DNA of 6,330 nucleotides, taken from assembly GCA_030648435.1 (NCBI GenBank), contig JAUSHE010000010.1, positions 1 through 6,330 of the forward strand. The letters run 5' to 3'. The notes beneath the pieces were generated by a model. That model had not been told where the DNA came from, made no database searches, and worked only from the letters and a program-made list of their open reading frames with translations. Position numbers and translations under genes: made by a program. The DNA comes from Candidatus Daviesbacteria bacterium. Its GTDB lineage: Bacteria; Patescibacteria; Microgenomatia; Daviesbacterales; UBA10151. Positions 4,504 through 6,330 of this stretch are shown here, piece by piece; positions within the stretch are counted from its first letter, which is position 1; every line of letters starts with the position of its first letter.

Positions 4504-5881
4504 CCTTCTCCTCCCAGTGTCCTAGTCCTAAAAATTCTCTAACCCTATAAGGTAAATTTTCTTTTTTGAAAAATAAATTGGGCTTGAGACCAAATATTCC
4601 TGCCAGAATTATTATAATACCCATTGCCATAAATATGGGCGTGGTACCAAAAATATCAGCCAAAAAACCTACCAAAAGCACAGGAATAAGAGACAATGCG
4701 GCCATTGCCATCCCAAGTACAGCAAAAACTTTTCCTCTATCCTTTTCAGGGGTATTCTCCTGCAGGACTGTTTGTGAAGGAATTAAGATTGAAATCAGCG
4801 CAACACCGATCAACAAAGAACCTACAAATAATACCGTAGATAGTGGCGGCTGATAGAAAAAAGGCAAAGGCCTGGAATGACTGAAGTACTTTATCGCAGG
4901 AGAAATAAAAGGCGCCACTCCTACTACAAAAGAGGATAATCCGGCAAAAAGGATGCTTTTAGCTACCAAATTTCTCTTTACTAATCTGCTTCCAAATTTC
5001 CCCAGAACTATTCCTCCTACGACAATTCCCAACCCCAAAGGAATAATCAATACATATGTTGCGTCGGTTGCTTTAATTTGCAGGGATTTTTCTAAAAATC
5101 CTGGAGCCAACACTGCCAGCACACTGATACCCATCTGTACTCCGGCCAAAATCAGCATGGCTGAAAAAACAGGTAATTTACCTTTAATCAATTGTATTGT
5201 TTCCAAAATTTCTGTTGTACCTATTTGCCAGATATCTGCAAAATTTTTCCGGGAAAGCGCCGAGATGAGCTTTTTCCCCTGCGCATCAGGAATTGATTTG
5301 ATGGACGGAAAGAAGAGCGCAAGTAAAAACGCCAGAAATAAAAGCGCTCCTCCAATTCCAAATACTGAGTTGATGCTTAAATGATTAATCAGCGGGCCTG
5401 AAAGCCCGAATCCCAGTAAAAAACATGAGTAAAGTGTGGCTGAAAAAATAGAATTGGCAGTAAGCAGCTCCTGCTTTTTTACCACAATTGGAATGGCTGA
5501 TGCTTCGGCAGGTGAATAAAATTGACCTAGTGCATTAATAAAAAAGGTTATCAGAAGGATGGCCGGGAAACTTTCTTTGAAAAAAATCAAACTGAAAAAA
5601 AATATGGCTAAAAAGAAATCAATTAGTATAATAATTTTTTTGCGGTCTATTACATCTACCAATACTCCGCTGAACAAACCTAATAAAACCGCCGGCAGAT
5701 ACATTGAAAAAAATAAAGCTGAAACAGCAAAAACTGAACTTGTTAATTGAAAAACCCAGACCAAAAGAGCAAAGTTTAGCGAATTAAAAGACAACTGAAC
5801 CAAAATCTGATTAATCCATAGGTTTAAAAACCCCCGATTTGCAATAACTGAAGTAAAAGTCCTATGAGTGCTTGTGTCCAT
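4475..5881 (-). CDS. MFS transporter, MFS_3 / EntS-like exporter type
   Basis: This is a polytopic inner-membrane protein of 468 residues with roughly 12 hydrophobic helices and a polar central loop around 193-235 linking the two halves. Motif A, SGVLVDVIDRKK, is at 71-82, with a degenerate second copy GFLADIFG at 405-412. FYSPAEASAIPIVV near 121-134 and TPEKDRGKVFAV at 378-389 are typical of the MFS_3 group, which includes the enterobactin exporter EntS and macrolide efflux proteins. Proton-driven export of a small molecule is likely, but the substrate cannot be told. The start at 5881 lies inside the upstream gene (20-bp overlap), with a weak AGGT-type ribosome site. The last 30 or so residues form a charged cytosolic tail, and its end overlaps recF. 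Confidence 0.9.
   Translation of the reverse strand: MDTSTHRTFTSVIANRGFLNLWINQILVQLSFNSLNFALLVWVFQLTSSVFAVSALFFSMYLPAVLLGLFSGVLVDVIDRKKIIILIDFFLAIFFFSLIFFKESFPAILLITFFINALGQFYSPAEASAIPIVVKKQELLTANSIFSATLYSCFLLGFGLSGPLINHLSINSVFGIGGALLFLAFLLALFFPSIKSIPDAQGKKLISALSRKNFADIWQIGTTEILETIQLIKGKLPVFSAMLILAGVQMGISVLAVLAPGFLEKSLQIKATDATYVLIIPLGLGIVVGGIVLGKFGSRLVKRNLVAKSILFAGLSSFVVGVAPFISPAIKYFSHSRPLPFFYQPPLSTVLFVGSLLIGVALISILIPSQTVLQENTPEKDRGKVFAVLGMAMAALSLIPVLLVGFLADIFGTTPIFMAMGIIIILAGIFGLKPNLFFKKENLPYRVREFLGLGHWEEKDVFKADQSR
4504..4514 (-). promoter_or_regulatory. Strong ribosome-binding site of recF inside the MFS gene
   Basis: GGAGG (4514-4510) followed by a 6-nt spacer precedes the recF ATG at 4503. 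It is the best SD in the window and confirms the recF start despite the 29-bp overlap with the upstream gene. Confidence 0.8.
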
Positions 5882-6140
5882 GCTTACCTTTACCTATTAA
5901 GAAAAATAGAGAATAAACCAAAATTACCAGCAAAAACGACAGAATAAAACTCCCTAAACCGGTTCCGATCTTAGGAAAAAACAAATTAAGATCTAAAATA
6001 TTAAATAGATTCAAGTTTTCAATTTGACCACTTATTAAGTAATACGCAAAAAGCAACAGAAGATGAACAGAGGCAAATGTTACGATCGTTAATTTGAGGG
6101 TGCGAACAAAACGGTTATTCATTTCAATAAATGATAACAT
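5862..6140 (-). CDS. Small hypothetical membrane protein with two helices and a His-rich tail
   Basis: A 92-residue protein of no family I recognise. It has hydrophobic helices at about 16-37 and 61-83, an Asn/Leu-rich linker (ENLNLFNILDLNLFFPKIG) and the basic, histidine-rich end GKGKHGHKHS. The ATG at 6140 lies 1 nt after the fpg stop; an in-frame ATG at 6122 (MNNRFV) is an equally plausible start, since neither has a clear SD. Its end overlaps the MFS start by 20 bp, so the two are probably co-translated and may act together. The His tail could bind metal, but this is only a suggestion. The overlap arrangement and the helical pattern support a real gene. Confidence 0.7.
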   Translation of the reverse strand: MLSFIEMNNRFVRTLKLTIVTFASVHLLLLFAYYLISGQIENLNLFNILDLNLFFPKIGTGLGSFILSFLLVILVYSLFFLIGKGKHGHKHS

Positions 6141-6141
6141 A

Positions 6142-6330
6142 CTAGCGTTGGCAAACGGGGCAATAATATGTTCCTCTACCGCCTAATTGTATCTTTTTAA
6201 TTTCTGTCCCGCAAACCTGCCCGTCCGGCAGGCGGGCTTTGCAGGGATGTCTGTTCAATCCATAAACAAAGGCATAATCTAAAAAATAGCCTTTATGACC
6301 TTCCGGGTCTACAAAATGCGCCCTGGTTGA
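6142..6330 (-). CDS. mutM: Formamidopyrimidine-DNA glycosylase, C-terminal part (cut by the right window edge)
   Basis: The last 62 residues match Fpg/MutM, the base-excision enzyme that removes 8-oxoguanine and formamidopyrimidines and nicks the abasic site. The frame is open from the window edge to the TAG at 6144-6142. The C-terminal zinc finger is recognisable: KKIQLGGRGTYYCPVCQR at the end, with 16 residues between the second and third cysteines and CPVC (C-X2-C) as the second knuckle. The first knuckle is unusual: C-KARLPDGQV-C, nine residues instead of the normal two. Removing seven codons (6217-6237) gives CKVCG, a standard C-X2-C. The catalytic N-terminal proline and helix-two-turn-helix lie off-window. 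The family call is secure; whether the altered finger still binds zinc is unknown. The symbol fpg is equally used. Confidence 0.92.
   Translation of the reverse strand, partial: STRAHFVDPEGHKGYFLDYAFVYGLNRHPCKARLPDGQVCGTEIKKIQLGGRGTYYCPVCQR
6207..6247. repeat. Palindromic insertion inside the fpg zinc finger
   Basis: On the plus strand CCTGCCCGTCCGGCAGG (6216-6232) is a 17-nt palindrome with 6-nt arms and a 5-nt centre. GCCCG (6219-6223) can alternatively pair with CGGGC (6233-6237). The outer arms TCCCGCAAA (6207-6215) and TTTGCAGGGA (6238-6247) pair with one bulged base. Positions 6217-6237 are 21 nt, the exact excess over a normal Fpg zinc finger. With them removed, GCAAA and TTTGC would face each other across a single base. 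GC content here is far above that of the neighbouring genes. Confidence 0.7.

Noticed and set aside
4953..5384. 143-codon open frame on the plus strand
   Set aside because: It lies wholly antisense within the MFS gene; its translation is low-complexity (Pro, Ile, Asn, Lys) with no domain, as expected from the reverse of hydrophobic codons.
5393..5408. CGGGC / GCCCG hairpin inside the MFS gene
   Set aside because: It is only 5 bp, has no T-tract, and encodes ordinary helix residues; the protein is not lengthened there.
1..6330. tRNA, rRNA, CRISPR array, prophage or full insertion sequence
   Set aside because: I found no cloverleaf, rRNA-like stretch, spaced direct repeats, integrase or transposase; coding genes fill nearly the whole window.

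Overview
The window reads as a compact, gene-dense bacterial genome that uses the standard bacterial code: TGA ends the 233-residue gene, and no reading frame needs a recoded stop. Several traits suggest a Candidate Phyla Radiation (Patescibacteria) bacterium, perhaps of the Microgenomates type: low-to-moderate GC, very short or overlapping gene junctions, several starts without a Shine-Dalgarno (SD) sequence, a small DUF5654-like membrane protein, and GC-rich palindromes inside genes. This placement is inference from style and remembered families, not a search result.

Layout, read along the minus strand, which carries all genes but one. From the right edge comes the 3' end of a formamidopyrimidine-DNA glycosylase gene (fpg/mutM), then a 92-residue two-helix membrane protein, a 468-residue MFS-type exporter and recF. 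The stop/start junctions are 1 nt apart or overlap by 20 and 29 bp, so this looks like one transcription unit combining DNA repair with a membrane transporter. A small plus-strand gene (DUF5654-like) sits between recF and pyrC. It overlaps the recF end by 11 bp and leaves only 21 nt to the pyrC start. Then follow pyrC (dihydroorotase, CAD-like), an unrecognised 233-residue protein with its own strong promoter, and a second strong promoter that drives pyrB (aspartate carbamoyltransferase) and carA (carbamoyl-phosphate synthase small subunit, cut by the left edge). CarA, PyrB and PyrC cover steps 1 to 3 of de novo UMP synthesis.

Two results stand out. First, the pyrB leader contains a full set of attenuator parts: a TTGACA-N17-TAAACT promoter, an SD, a 14-codon leader ORF whose stop codon abuts an intrinsic terminator, and the pyrB start just past the U-tract. 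This resembles the enterobacterial pyrL-pyrBI arrangement. Second, carA and fpg each appear to carry a 21-nt in-frame insertion containing a 17-nt 6-5-6 palindrome. In both, the insertion sits at the centre of what would otherwise be a host inverted repeat. In fpg it turns the first zinc-finger knuckle from C-X2-C into C-X9-C. Together they suggest a protein-tolerated palindromic mini-element.
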